Below, piece by piece: positions 1-8,260 of a stretch of 64,000 bases of DNA (positions are counted from its first letter, which is position 1; every line of letters starts with the position of its first letter). The DNA is from Quadrisphaera sp. DSM 44207. Its GTDB lineage: Bacteria; Actinomycetota; Actinomycetes; Actinomycetales; Quadrisphaeraceae. The translations under genes were made by a program, and so were the position numbers. Where the stretch lies: positions 124,001-188,000 of the forward strand of contig NZ_FNKA01000002.1 in NCBI RefSeq assembly GCF_900101335.1. Direction: 5' to 3'. The notes beneath the pieces were generated by a model that saw only the letters and a program-made list of their open reading frames with translations, had not been told where the DNA came from and made no database searches.

Positions 1-56
1 CGGAACTGCATGATCACGACGGGGGAGGGGGTGGGGAGCGGGGTGGCGTCGCCGGG

Positions 57-974
57 GTGCCGGCCCGCGAGCTCGTCGTCCTCGGGACGGCGTCCCAGGT
101 GCCCACCCGCACGCGCAACCACAACGGGTACCTGCTGCGCTGGGACGGCGCCGGCCTGCTCCTCGACCCCGGCGAGGGCACGCAGCGGCAGATGACGCTC
201 GCGGGCGTCGCGGCGTCCGACGTCGACGCCATCGCGATCACCCACGCCCACGGCGACCACTGCCTCGGCCTGCCCGGCGTCCTGCAGCGCAGAGCGCTGG
301 ACGGCGGAACCCAGCCCGTCCCGCTGCTCTTCCCCGAGGCGGCCGGGCCGTACGTCGCCCACCTGCTCGGCGCCGCCGCGCACGGCGCCGCCCTCGCGCG
401 CCCCGTGCCGATCAGCACCGACGGCCCCGTGCTCCGCTTCGCCGGCGGCGCCCTCGAGGCCGCCGCCCTCGACCACCGGGTGCCCGCGATCGGCTACCGC
501 CTCGTCGAGCCCGACGGGCGCCGCATGCTGCCCGACGCGCTCGCCGCCCGCGGCGTCACCGGCCCGGACGTCGGCCGCCTCCAGCGCGAGGGCGTCCTGG
601 CCACCCCGGACGGGCAGGTGCGCCTGGAGGAGGTCAGCGCTCCGCGGCCGGGCCAGCGGTTCGCCTTCGTGATGGACACCCGCGTCTGCGACGGCGCCCG
701 CGCGCTCGCCCGCGACGCGGACCTGCTCGTGATCGAGTCCACGTTCGCCGCCGCGGACGCCGACCTCGCCGCCGCCCACGCCCACCTGACCAGTCGCCAG
801 GCCGGTGAGATCGCCGCCGCGGCGGGCGCCCGCCGCCTGGTGCTCACCCACTTCTCCTCCCGCTACGCCGACGTCGGCGCGCTGGGCGAGCAGGCCCGCG
901 CCGTGCACCCGGACGTCGTCGTGGCCGAGGACGGCGCCCGCGTCGCCGTTCCGCCGCGGCGTAGCCTCGTGTGA
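57..974 (+). CDS. rnz: Ribonuclease Z (metallo-beta-lactamase fold)
   Basis: A 305-residue protein of the metallo-beta-lactamase fold matching the RNase Z/ElaC family, which cuts the 3' trailer from precursor tRNAs. The metal-binding motif HAHGDH lies near residues 63-68. Further ligand positions are seen in DHRVPAIGYR, in FVMDTR (Asp) and in the late LTHFSSRY motif, which is characteristic of this family. The GTG start at 57 places the protein so that the beta-sheet entry ELVVLGTASQ begins at once, as in homologues. The stop overlaps the region of the downstream osmC-like start. The length is normal for the family. Confidence 0.88.
   Translation: MPARELVVLGTASQVPTRTRNHNGYLLRWDGAGLLLDPGEGTQRQMTLAGVAASDVDAIAITHAHGDHCLGLPGVLQRRALDGGTQPVPLLFPEAAGPYVAHLLGAAAHGAALARPVPISTDGPVLRFAGGALEAAALDHRVPAIGYRLVEPDGRRMLPDALAARGVTGPDVGRLQREGVLATPDGQVRLEEVSAPRPGQRFAFVMDTRVCDGARALARDADLLVIESTFAAADADLAAAHAHLTSRQAGEIAAAAGARRLVLTHFSSRYADVGALGEQARAVHPDVVVAEDGARVAVPPRRSLV
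962..967 (+). promoter_or_regulatory. Possible -10 box (TAGCCT) for leaderless osmC-like mRNA
   Basis: TAGCCT ends exactly 6 nt before the ATG at 974, inside the last codons of the RNase Z gene. This spacing puts the transcription start at or next to the start codon, the geometry of leaderless actinobacterial transcripts. Confidence 0.45.
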
Positions 975-1498
975 TGGACCGTTCCCAGCTGCGCGAGATG
1001 CAGGCCCCCCTGAAGGACAAGTACAAGGGCGACCCGGAGTCCGCGGTGATCACCTTGACCGCCGACGGCAGCCTCACCGAGGGCGTCACGTGCTCGGTGC
1101 AGACCGGGCGCGCGCTCGCCAAGGCCGGCCTGCACCCGATGACGGGCGGGGACGGCGCGTCCCTGTGCTCGGGCGACATGCTGCTGCAGGCCCTGGCCGC
1201 GTGCGCCGGCGTGACGCTCAACGCGGTCGCCACGAGCCTGGAGATCCCGATCCGCGGCGGCGAGGTGCACGTCGAGGGCGACCTGGACTTCCGCGGCACC
1301 CTCGGCGTCGCCAAGGACGCCCCCGTGGGATTCCGCGACATCCGGGTGCAGTTCCGCCTCGACACCGACGCCGAGCAGGACCAGCTCGACACCCTGCTGA
1401 AGCTCACCGAGCGCTACTGCGTCGTCTACCAGACGCTCGCGAGCCCGCTCTCCCTCGACGTCTCCGTGCAGCGCGCCACCGCCGACGCCACGGCCTGA
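974..1498 (+). CDS. OsmC-family protein
   Basis: A 174-residue protein of the OsmC/YhfA superfamily, a group that includes thiol-dependent hydroperoxide reductases. The central segment around residues 57-75 (SLCSGDMLLQALAACAGVTL) has the helix with the conserved Cys that acts in OsmC proteins; a second Cys (RYCVVYQTL) sits in the usual C-terminal position. ATG at 974 is preferred over GTG at 971 because of the -10 box 6 nt upstream. The gene touches the end of the RNase Z gene, so it may be read both from its own promoter and by read-through. The substrate is not known. Confidence 0.82.
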   Translation: MDRSQLREMQAPLKDKYKGDPESAVITLTADGSLTEGVTCSVQTGRALAKAGLHPMTGGDGASLCSGDMLLQALAACAGVTLNAVATSLEIPIRGGEVHVEGDLDFRGTLGVAKDAPVGFRDIRVQFRLDTDAEQDQLDTLLKLTERYCVVYQTLASPLSLDVSVQRATADATA

Positions 1499-1539
1499 TC
1501 CCGCGGCCTGACGCCAGCGCCTCCCGCCACCCCGCGACG

Positions 1540-1575
1540 ACGACCCCTGCGCCGCTCCCGTGGCGCAGGGGTCGT
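1540..1575 (+). terminator. Hairpin after the osmC-like gene
   Basis: A perfect 14-bp stem (1540-1553 with 1562-1575) around an 8-nt loop, 41 nt past the osmC-like stop. No clear U-tract follows, as is common in high-G+C actinobacteria. Confidence 0.7.
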
Positions 1576-1667
1576 TGCACGCGCAGTCACCGCGCCTCTA
1601 GCGTGGAGCACGACGCGGTGGTCCTGCGCGGATCCCGCCCGCCGAGCGTGCGAGAGGACGGACCCCC

Positions 1668-2156
1668 GTGCACTGCCCGTTCTGCAAGCACCCCGACACG
1701 CGCGTCATCGACTCGCGCACCTCGGACGACGGCACCGCGATCCGCCGCCGGCGCCAGTGCCCGAACTGCCAGCGCCGCTTCTCCACGGCGGAGACCGCGA
1801 GCCTGACGGTGATCAAGCGCTCCGGCGTCGTGGAGCCGTTCAGCCGCGAGAAGGTCATCTCCGGGGTGCGCAAGGCGTGCCAGGGCCGCCCGGTCACCGA
1901 GGACCAGCTGAAGCTGCTGGCCCAGCAAGTCGAGGAGTCGATCCGCGCCTCGGGCAGGGCGGAGGTGGAGTCCCACGACGTCGGGGTCGCCGTCCTGACC
2001 CCGCTGCGGGCGCTCGACGAGGTCGCCTACCTGCGCTACGCGTCGGTGTACCAGGCGTTCGACTCCCTCGAGGACTTCGAGGCCGCCATCGCCGTGCTGC
2101 GCGCGGAGCACGACCCCTCCGGCGTCGGGGCCGGGACGGCGGGCCAGCGCGCGTGA
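1668..2156 (+). CDS. nrdR: Transcriptional repressor NrdR
   Basis: A 162-residue NrdR: an N-terminal zinc ribbon (MHCPFC at 1-6, CPNCQRRF near 31-38) followed by an ATP-cone domain ([16 protein letters not shown] onward). NrdR senses ATP/dATP and represses ribonucleotide reductase genes. The GTG start gives the invariant first residues M-x-CPFC and has the purine-rich GAGAGGACGG about 6 nt upstream. No nrd genes are in the window, so it acts in trans. The C-terminal tail after the ATP-cone is short and Gly/Ala rich. Confidence 0.93.
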   Translation: MHCPFCKHPDTRVIDSRTSDDGTAIRRRRQCPNCQRRFSTAETASLTVIKRSGVVEPFSREKVISGVRKACQGRPVTEDQLKLLAQQVEESIRASGRAEVESHDVGVAVLTPLRALDEVAYLRYASVYQAFDSLEDFEAAIAVLRAEHDPSGVGAGTAGQRA

Positions 2157-2190
2157 GCCGCGGCGTGCAAGCGCCGGCCCGCGGCGTCCG

Positions 2191-2216
2191 TTGACCCCTG
2201 CCGTTGACCCCTGCCG
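2191..2216 (+). repeat. 13-bp tandem duplication before the monooxygenase gene
   Basis: TTGACCCCTGCCG occurs twice in a row (2191-2203, 2204-2216) immediately before the preferred GTG start. Each copy begins with TTGACC, so a duplicated -35-like element is possible. Confidence 0.6.
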
Positions 2217-3718
2217 TGGCACCCGAGCACCTCGACGTCCTCGTCATCGGTGCGGGCCTGTCCGGCATCGGCGCTGCCGCCACCCTGCGGGCGCGGCGGC
2301 CCGGCACGACGCTCGCCGTCCTCGAGGCCCGCGAGCGCCTCGGCGGCACGTGGGACCTGTTCCGCTACCCCGGCGTGCGCTCCGACTCCGACATGGCCAC
2401 CTACGGCTACGGCTTCCGCCCGTGGCGGGACGGCACGACGCTCGCGGACGGCGCCGCGATCCTGCGCTACCTCGCCGACACCGCCCGCGAGCACGGCGTC
2501 GAGGGCGCGATCCGCTACGGGCACCGGGTGGTGCGCGCGTCGTGGTCGAGCGAGCGGGCGCGCTGGACGGTGCAGGCCGAGCGCACCGGCCCCGGCGTCG
2601 CCCCCGGCACGACGGTCACCCTCACCTGCCGCTTCCTGCACGCCTGCACCGGCTACTTCCGCTACGAGCACGGGTACGCGCCCGACCTGCCCGGCGCCGA
2701 CGCCTTCCGCGGCCGCCTCGTGCACCCCCAGCTCTGGCCCGAGGACCTCGACCTCACCGGCCGGCGCGTCGTCGTGATCGGCAGCGGCGCCACCGCGGTG
2801 ACCCTCGTGCCCGCGCTCGCCCGGGAGGCGGCGCACGTGACGATGCTGCAGCGCTCCCCGAGCTGGGTCGCCTCGCTGCCCTCGCGCGACCCGGTCGCCG
2901 ACCGGCTGCGCCGCGCGCTGCCGCCGCGGGCCGCCGCGGCCGCCGTGCGGTGGAAGAGCGCGCTGCTCACTGCGGCCTCCTACCGCGCCGCGCGCGTCGC
3001 CCCGCGCGCGGTCGGCCGCGTGCTGCTGCGCCGCCTCGCCGCGCAGCTGCCCGCCGGCTTCGACGTCGCGACCCACTTCACGCCGTCCTACGCGCCGTGG
3101 GACCAGCGGCTGTGCGTCGTCCCGGACGGCGACCTGTTCGCCGCGCTGCGCGAGGGACGCGCCGGCGTGGTCACCGACCGGATCGAGACCCTGACCGCGA
3201 ACGGCGTGCGCCTGGCGTCCGGGCGCGAGCTCGCCGCGGACGTCGTCGTCACCGCCACGGGCCTGGAGCTGCTCGCCCTGGGCGGCATGGCGCTGAGCGT
3301 CGACGGGCAGGACGTCGACCTCGCCCGCACCGTCGCGTGGCGGGGGATGATGCTGTCCGGCGTTCCCGACTTCGCGTTCACCTTCGGGTACACCCACGCC
3401 TCCTGGACGCTGCGGGTCGACCTCGTCAGCGCCGCGGTGTGCCGGCTGCTCGACCGCCTCGACGCGCCCGGGTGCGCCGTCGTCACGCCGGGGCCGGCGC
3501 CGGCGGCGGGACTGGCGCCGCTGATCGCCCTGCGCTCCGGCTACGTCGCCCGCGGCATCGCCGCCCTGCCCCAGCAGGGCCCCGCACAGCCGTGGCGGGT
3601 GCAGCAGAGCCACCTGAACGACCGGCGGGTGCTGCGCTCGGCGCGGCTGACCGACGGCCTGCGGTTCACGCCCGCACCCGCTGCCTCACCGGCGCGCGCG
3701 CCGCAGGAGGCCCGCTGA
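2216..3718 (+). CDS. Flavin-containing (Baeyer-Villiger type) monooxygenase
   Basis: About 500 residues with two Rossmann folds. The FAD-binding GAGLSGIG lies at about residue 11 and the NADPH-binding VIGSGATAV near 190. Between them lies FRGRLVHPQLWP, which fits the fingerprint FxGxxxHxxxWP of Baeyer-Villiger and related class B flavin monooxygenases; GGTWDLFRYPGVRSDS is the usual flavin-domain motif. Such enzymes insert oxygen next to ketones or oxidise N or S atoms; the substrate cannot be told from sequence. TTG starts at 2191 or 2204 are possible, but GTG at 2216 begins right at the conserved fold. Confidence 0.85.
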   Translation: MAPEHLDVLVIGAGLSGIGAAATLRARRPGTTLAVLEARERLGGTWDLFRYPGVRSDSDMATYGYGFRPWRDGTTLADGAAILRYLADTAREHGVEGAIRYGHRVVRASWSSERARWTVQAERTGPGVAPGTTVTLTCRFLHACTGYFRYEHGYAPDLPGADAFRGRLVHPQLWPEDLDLTGRRVVVIGSGATAVTLVPALAREAAHVTMLQRSPSWVASLPSRDPVADRLRRALPPRAAAAAVRWKSALLTAASYRAARVAPRAVGRVLLRRLAAQLPAGFDVATHFTPSYAPWDQRLCVVPDGDLFAALREGRAGVVTDRIETLTANGVRLASGRELAADVVVTATGLELLALGGMALSVDGQDVDLARTVAWRGMMLSGVPDFAFTFGYTHASWTLRVDLVSAAVCRLLDRLDAPGCAVVTPGPAPAAGLAPLIALRSGYVARGIAALPQQGPAQPWRVQQSHLNDRRVLRSARLTDGLRFTPAPAASPARAPQEAR

Positions 3719-3748
3719 GGCGCTGCGACCGGTCGCGCCCAGGCGCGG

Positions 3749-5059
3749 TCAGGCCGCCCGTCCGCCGGCCGCCACCGGCTCGGGCGCCGACTCGAGCGCC
3801 GACTCGAGCGCCGACTCGAGCGCCGACCCGGCCTCCGCCTCGACCCGCTCGCCGCGGCCGACGCGGCCGAGGACGGCGGCGAGCGCGGCCAGGGCCAGGC
3901 CCACGACGCCGACGGCGACGAAGCCGAGCCGCGGGTCGGCGGTGTCGGCGACGAGACCGGTCAGCGGCGCCCCGACGGCGCTGCCGACGGTCAGCGCGGA
4001 GCTGTGGAACCCCAGCGCGAGACCGCGGACGCCGACCGGCGTGGTGCGGGTCAGGACGTCGGCGGTCGCCGACATCACCGGCGCGCAGAACAGCCCGGTC
4101 GGGACCACGAGCAGCGCGAGGGAGACCCAGCCGTCCGCGAGCGCCACGGGCAGGGCGGTGACGGCGAGCAGGAGGAGGAGGAGCACCGGGGGGACGTGCC
4201 GCCCGCTGGCGCCGACGACGAAGCCGCCGACCAGCGAGGCCAGGCACCAGATCGCGTAGACGAGGCCGAGGTGCTCCACGCCGTCCGTCTGCGTCAGGAC
4301 GGCGGTGATCGCCGTCTCGGTGCCGATGACGGTGAACGTCGAGGCGAACGTGACGACGAGCACCGCGAGCACCGGCGCGGTCAGCCACCGCAGCTCCGCG
4401 CGCGCCGGCACCCGGGCCGCGGGCGCGGACCCGGGAGCGGCGACGAGCGCGGCGTCCGCGCGCACCGGCGGGTCCAGCACCAGCAGCGCCAGCCCGCCCG
4501 TGACGACGGTGACGGCGACCGTGAGCAGCGCCGTGCTCGCGTCGGTGGCGGTCAGCAGCCAGATGCCGGCCGCGGGGCCCAGGGCGAAGGAGAGCTCGAC
4601 GCCCATGGAGTCCAGGGAGAACGCCGCCTGGCGCTGCTCGAGCGGCAGCATCGCGGCCAGCGCCTGCCGGGTCAGGGAGTAGATCGGGATCGCCAGCAGC
4701 CCGCCGGTGAACGCCGCGGCCAGCAGCGCCGGGAAGCCCAGGTGCGGCGCGGCGCACCAGAAGGCGCCCTCGACGAGCGTGGTCGCCACCAGCACCGGGC
4801 GCAGCCCCAGCCGGTCCAGGCCGCGGCCGAGCAGGGGCGCGCCGATCGCTCCGCCGACGGCGAAGGCGGCGCCGATCAGGCCGGCGGCGGCGAAGCCGCG
4901 GTGCAGGTCCTGCACGACGTGCAGGGTCAGCACCACCGGCGCCGCGGCGATGGGCAGGCGCGTGAGCAGGGAGACGAGCAGCAGCCCCGGGACGCCGGGG
5001 CGCGAGACGACGGAGCGGTACGGGGCGAGCGACACGGCGGAGCGGTCCACTTCGAACAC
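3749..5059 (-). CDS. MFS transporter
   Basis: A 436-residue major facilitator superfamily protein with about 12 hydrophobic segments (for example VPGLLLVSLLTRLPIAAAPV, FAAAGLIGAAFAVGGAIGAP) and the loop 2-3 signature GRGLDRLGLRPVL. It resembles actinobacterial drug/metabolite exporters with no assigned substrate. GTG at 5059 or 5050 fits best; the open frame runs much farther upstream but only as a shadow of the SDR gene. The C-terminus has a Ser-Ala-Leu-Glu tandem repeat encoded by 12-bp units. It is transcribed divergently from the SDR gene. Confidence 0.82.
   Translation of the reverse strand: MFEVDRSAVSLAPYRSVVSRPGVPGLLLVSLLTRLPIAAAPVVLTLHVVQDLHRGFAAAGLIGAAFAVGGAIGAPLLGRGLDRLGLRPVLVATTLVEGAFWCAAPHLGFPALLAAAFTGGLLAIPIYSLTRQALAAMLPLEQRQAAFSLDSMGVELSFALGPAAGIWLLTATDASTALLTVAVTVVTGGLALLVLDPPVRADAALVAAPGSAPAARVPARAELRWLTAPVLAVLVVTFASTFTVIGTETAITAVLTQTDGVEHLGLVYAIWCLASLVGGFVVGASGRHVPPVLLLLLLAVTALPVALADGWVSLALLVVPTGLFCAPVMSATADVLTRTTPVGVRGLALGFHSSALTVGSAVGAPLTGLVADTADPRLGFVAVGVVGLALAALAAVLGRVGRGERVEAEAGSALESALESALESAPEPVAAGGRAA
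3786..3827 (-). repeat. 12-bp tandem repeat in the MFS C-terminus
   Basis: GCCGACTCGAGC is repeated three times plus a partial fourth copy. It encodes a repeated SALE tetrapeptide in the cytoplasmic tail of the transporter. It keeps the reading frame, so copy number could vary without breaking the gene. Confidence 0.75.
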
Positions 5060-5221
5060 GGCGGCCGGGTCTCGTCCCGGCGACGGGCCGCCTCCGGACC
5101 GGGGCAGCCTTCGGGCAACCCCCGCCGGACGCCGGGTGTTCCCGCCCGCTCCCCGCACCGGCCCAGCGGGCGCCGGCGGCTCCGGCGCGCCGTCCGGGCG
5201 GCGTCCGCCCAGGATGACGGG

Positions 5222-6091
5222 ATGAAGGACTTCGTGTTCGCGGGCGGGACGGCCGTCGTCACCGGAGCCGGCAGCGGGATCGGGCGGGCGCTGGCGCACG
5301 CGCTCGCCGCGCGGGGGAGCGGGCTGGTGCTCATCGACCGCGTGCCCGAGCGCCTGGCGCGCGTGGAGGCCGAGCTGGGTGCCCGGCACCCGGGCGTGCC
5401 GGTGCGCACCCACCTCGTCGACCTCGCCGACCGCGAGGCGACGGCCGCGACGGCGGGCGCGGTGCTGGCCGAGCACCCGCGGATCTCGCTGCTCGTCAAC
5501 TGCGCCGGGGTGGCGCTGATGGGCCGCCTGGACCAGAACGCCCTGGAGGAGTTCTGGGAGGTGATGGACGTGAACCTGCGCGCTCCCGTGCACCTGACGC
5601 ACGCGCTGCTGCCGGCGCTGAAGGCCTCCCCGGGCTCGCACGTCGCCAACGTCTCCAGCGTCTTCGGCCTGGCCGCGGTGCCGCGCGCGATCGCGTACTG
5701 CACCTCGAAGTTCGCGGTGCGCGGGTTCACCGACGCGCTGCGCGCGGAGCTGCGCCCGGCCGGGATCGGGGTGACCAGCGTGCACCCGGGTGGGACGAAG
5801 ACGCGCATCGCTCGCGACGCCACCCCCGGCACCGGCGTGCCGGCGCAGGAGGCGGAGGCGATCAAGGCGGTCTTCGACCGGGTGCTGACCCTGGAGCCGG
5901 AGCAGGTCGCGGAGAAGGTCCTCAGGGCGGTGGAGCACCGCAGGCCGCGGGTGCTGGTCGGGCTGACCGCCAAGGGGCCGGACCTGCTGTCCCGGGTGGC
6001 GCCGGGCGGGTACACGCACGTGATGGCGGCGTCGGAGAAGGTCCTCGGGGTCGTGCTCGGGCAGTGGCTGGCGCGCCGCCGGCGCCGGTGA
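5222..6091 (+). CDS. Short-chain dehydrogenase/reductase
   Basis: A 289-residue classical SDR. It has the cofactor motif TGAGSGIG (about residues 14-21), NCAG near 92, the catalytic Ser in NVSSVFGL and the YCTSK catalytic Tyr/Lys pair. An Asp-Arg after strand 2 (LIDRVPERL) suggests NAD(H). The C-terminus adds a family-specific helix seen in mycobacterial-type SDRs that act on lipids or sterols; the substrate is unassigned. CAGGAT (5210-5215) sits 6 nt before the ATG, a leaderless-type arrangement. Confidence 0.86.
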   Translation: MKDFVFAGGTAVVTGAGSGIGRALAHALAARGSGLVLIDRVPERLARVEAELGARHPGVPVRTHLVDLADREATAATAGAVLAEHPRISLLVNCAGVALMGRLDQNALEEFWEVMDVNLRAPVHLTHALLPALKASPGSHVANVSSVFGLAAVPRAIAYCTSKFAVRGFTDALRAELRPAGIGVTSVHPGGTKTRIARDATPGTGVPAQEAEAIKAVFDRVLTLEPEQVAEKVLRAVEHRRPRVLVGLTAKGPDLLSRVAPGGYTHVMAASEKVLGVVLGQWLARRRRR

Positions 6092-6103
6092 GCGGCGGCC
6101 CGG

Positions 6104-6127
6104 CGATCCGACGATCCGACGATCCGA
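6104..6127 (+). repeat. 8-bp tandem repeat between SDR and G6PDH-like genes
   Basis: CGATCCGA repeats three times in a row in the 52-bp gap between genes. No function is evident. Confidence 0.6.
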
Positions 6128-6143
6128 CGATGCGGAGACCGCT

Positions 6144-7538
6144 GTGATCACCCGCCTCCTCCTGCTCGGCGCCACCGGCGACCTCGCCGGGCGGTTCCTC
6201 CTGCCCGCCCTCGCCCGCTCGAGCGCCGACGGGCAGCTGCCGGCCGGCCTGCGCGTCGTCGGCGCCGCGCCGCAGGACCTCGACGACGACGCCTTCCGCG
6301 CGCACGTGGGTGCGCGCCTCGCCGAGCACGCCGCGGACGTGCCCGAGGAGGCGCGGACGGCGCTGCTGGAGCGGGTGCGGTACGCGCGGGTCGACCTCGA
6401 CGACGTCGGGACCGTCGCCGCCGCGGTGCGCACCGCGACGTCCGGCCCGGACGACGACGTCGGTGGGGACGGCGGGGCCGGTGGGGACGGCGGGGCCGCG
6501 CCGGTGGCGGCCTACCTCGCGCTGCCGCCGACGGCGTTCCCGGCGGCGATCCGCGCCCTGGGGCGGGCGGGCCTGCCGGCCGGCAGCCGCATCGCGGTGG
6601 AGAAGCCGTTCGGGGAGGACCTGCAGGGCGCCGTCGCGCTCAACGCCCTGCTCGCCGACGTCACCGCGGATCTCGCGGGCCCCGGGCAGGCGGACGGCGC
6701 GGTCTTCCGCACCGACCACGCCCTGGCCATGCCCGGCGTGCAGGACCTGCTCGCCGCGCGACTGCCCGGCGGCGCGCTGGCGCAGGTGTGGCACGGCACG
6801 GCGATCGAGCGCGTGGAGGTGCTGTGGGAGGAGGTGATCGGCCTGGAGGGCCGAGCGGACTTCTACGACCGCGCCGGCGCGCTGAAGGACATCGTGCAGA
6901 ACCACCTGCTGCAGGTGCTCGTGCTCACCGCGATGGAGCCGCCGGAGGGCGACGACGACGCCGCCCTGCACGCGGCCAAGCTCGCGCTGCTGCGCGCCGT
7001 GCGGCCTCCGGCCGGGCTCGCTCCGGACGCGTGGACGCGCCGGGCCCGCTACACCGCCGGGCGGCTGGCCGGCGCCGGCGGTGCGCTCGGACGGCGGGTG
7101 CCCGACTACGCCGCCGAGGAGGGCGTGGACCCCGCCCGCGGCACCGAGACCTACGCCGAGGTCGTCCTCGAGGTCGACGCGCCGCGGTGGGCGGGCACCC
7201 GGTTCGCCCTGCGCACGGGCAAGGCGCTCGCCGCCGGGCGCAAGGGCGTGCTCGTGCACTTCCGGAACGGCGCGTCCGCGCCCGGCGCGCAGGGCGGGCG
7301 GCTGTGGATCGACCTCGACGGCCCCGGCGGCGACCCGCGGGTCTCCGCCGAGCGGCGGGCCTACAGCACGGTGCTCGCCGACGTCCTCTCCGGCGGCAGC
7401 CGCGTGTCGGTCAGCGCGGAGGAGTCCGAGGAGGCGTGGCGGGCCCTCGCGCCGGTGCTGCGGGCGTGGCGCGAGGGCCGGGCGCCGCTGCTGCAGCACC
7501 CGGCCGGTTCGAGCGGGCCGGGGCTGCTGCGGGCGTGA
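6144..7538 (+). CDS. Divergent glucose-6-phosphate dehydrogenase-like protein
   Basis: A 464-residue protein of the G6PDH family. Visible are the coenzyme motif LGATGDLAGR (about 8-17), EKPFG near residue 153 and the active-site region YDRAGALKDIVQNHLLQ. The substrate-binding signature, canonically R-I-D-H-Y-L-G-K, here reads RTDHALAM: the Asp-His pair is kept but the Lys is lost. A Gly/Asp-rich insert made of an 18-bp duplication lies at about residues 106-118. It is probably a second Zwf paralogue with altered phosphate-sugar binding. No OpcA, transaldolase or 6PGDH gene lies beside it. GTG start. Confidence 0.75.
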   Translation: MITRLLLLGATGDLAGRFLLPALARSSADGQLPAGLRVVGAAPQDLDDDAFRAHVGARLAEHAADVPEEARTALLERVRYARVDLDDVGTVAAAVRTATSGPDDDVGGDGGAGGDGGAAPVAAYLALPPTAFPAAIRALGRAGLPAGSRIAVEKPFGEDLQGAVALNALLADVTADLAGPGQADGAVFRTDHALAMPGVQDLLAARLPGGALAQVWHGTAIERVEVLWEEVIGLEGRADFYDRAGALKDIVQNHLLQVLVLTAMEPPEGDDDAALHAAKLALLRAVRPPAGLAPDAWTRRARYTAGRLAGAGGALGRRVPDYAAEEGVDPARGTETYAEVVLEVDAPRWAGTRFALRTGKALAAGRKGVLVHFRNGASAPGAQGGRLWIDLDGPGGDPRVSAERRAYSTVLADVLSGGSRVSVSAEESEEAWRALAPVLRAWREGRAPLLQHPAGSSGPGLLRA

Positions 7539-7541
7539 CGC

Positions 7542-7823
7542 TCACCGGGCGGCCGCCTGCGGCAGCTCGGCCTGCACCCGCCGCCAGCACCGCCTGGCGG
7601 CGCTGCGACTCGCGGGCCAGCTCCTCCTGGCGGGTGAGCTCCTCCTCGCTGAGGCCGGAGTCCTCACCCGGCGCGGGCACGCCGTAGTACCCGGGGTCGG
7701 GATAGGCCAGCGAGACCGCGCTGCGCACCAGGCTGACGGCGGCGAACAGGGCGATGACGAGCGTGACCAGGCAGACCAGGACAGGTAGAGGTTGCGCAGG
7801 GTCAGTCGTTCCTGAACGGCCAC
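7542..7823 (-). pseudogene. Small membrane protein broken by two compensating indels
   Basis: The coding signal begins at GTG 7823 (VAVQERLTLRNLYL). It must shift one frame near 7783 to give a clear transmembrane segment (VLVCLVTLVIALFAAVSLV), then runs through a Tyr/Pro/Glu stretch (YPDPGYYGVPAPGEDSG). It shifts back near 7582 to end as VQAELPQAAAR at 7542. One missing base and one extra base explain both shifts, and the two cancel. Restored, it would be a single-pass membrane protein of about 93 residues. Either the gene is decayed or two assembly errors are present. Function unknown. Confidence 0.55.
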
Positions 7824-7953
7824 GACGCCTCCGATCGCCGCCCGGCGACCTCCCGCCGGCGTGATCACATCATCGCCCACCACGGGCGGAAGGACCAGGA
7901 CCGACACCGACGGGCGGCGGTGCGGACGGGGCAGCCGTCGCTGCGCACGGCGC

Positions 7954-7980
7954 GGCATGGTATCGAACCGCTACCATGCC
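7954..7980 (+). promoter_or_regulatory. Perfect palindrome spanning the VapB-like start codon (probable operator)
   Basis: GGCATGGTA (7954-7962) and TACCATGCC (7972-7980) form a perfect 9-bp inverted repeat with a 9-bp spacer; the right arm contains the ATG of the antitoxin. Self-repressing VapBC/FitAB complexes bind inverted repeats of this sort. Confidence 0.65.
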
Positions 7981-8260
7981 GGTCGTGGACCTCAACGTGC
8001 GCGACGTCCCTCCCGACGTCCACGCCCTGCTGCGCGAGCGTGCCGCCGCTGCGGGACAGAGCCTCCGGGCCCACGTGATCGAGGTGCTCACCCAGTCGGT
8101 GCGACGTCCGTCCGTGGCCGAGTGGCGTGCGCAGCTGGCCGACCTGCCTCCCGTGCGCTCCTCCCTCGACAGCGCCGAGCTGGTGCGCCTCGGTCGCCGG
8201 GACGGCGATCCGGACAGCCCTCCGGACGGCGACCCCTCCAGCGGACCCACCGGCGGATGA
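7976..8260 (+). CDS. FitA/VapB-like ribbon-helix-helix antitoxin
   Basis: 94 residues. The first 40 (VDLNVRDVPPDVHALLRERA and the following helix AAGQSLRAHVIEVL) match the ribbon-helix-helix DNA-binding fold of FitA-type antitoxins. The C-terminal half is flexible and Pro/Asp/Gly rich, as expected for the toxin-neutralising tail. ATG lies within a palindrome that is probably its own operator. The stop overlaps the ATG of the PIN toxin (ATGA at 8257-8260). Confidence 0.8.
   Translation: MPVVDLNVRDVPPDVHALLRERAAAAGQSLRAHVIEVLTQSVRRPSVAEWRAQLADLPPVRSSLDSAELVRLGRRDGDPDSPPDGDPSSGPTGG

Noticed and set aside
3749-6433. An 894-codon minus-strand frame joining antisense sequence to the MFS protein
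   Set aside because: Only the 436 residues from 5059 onward look like a protein; the upstream part is the antisense of the SDR gene and G6PDH start, open because of the high G+C content.
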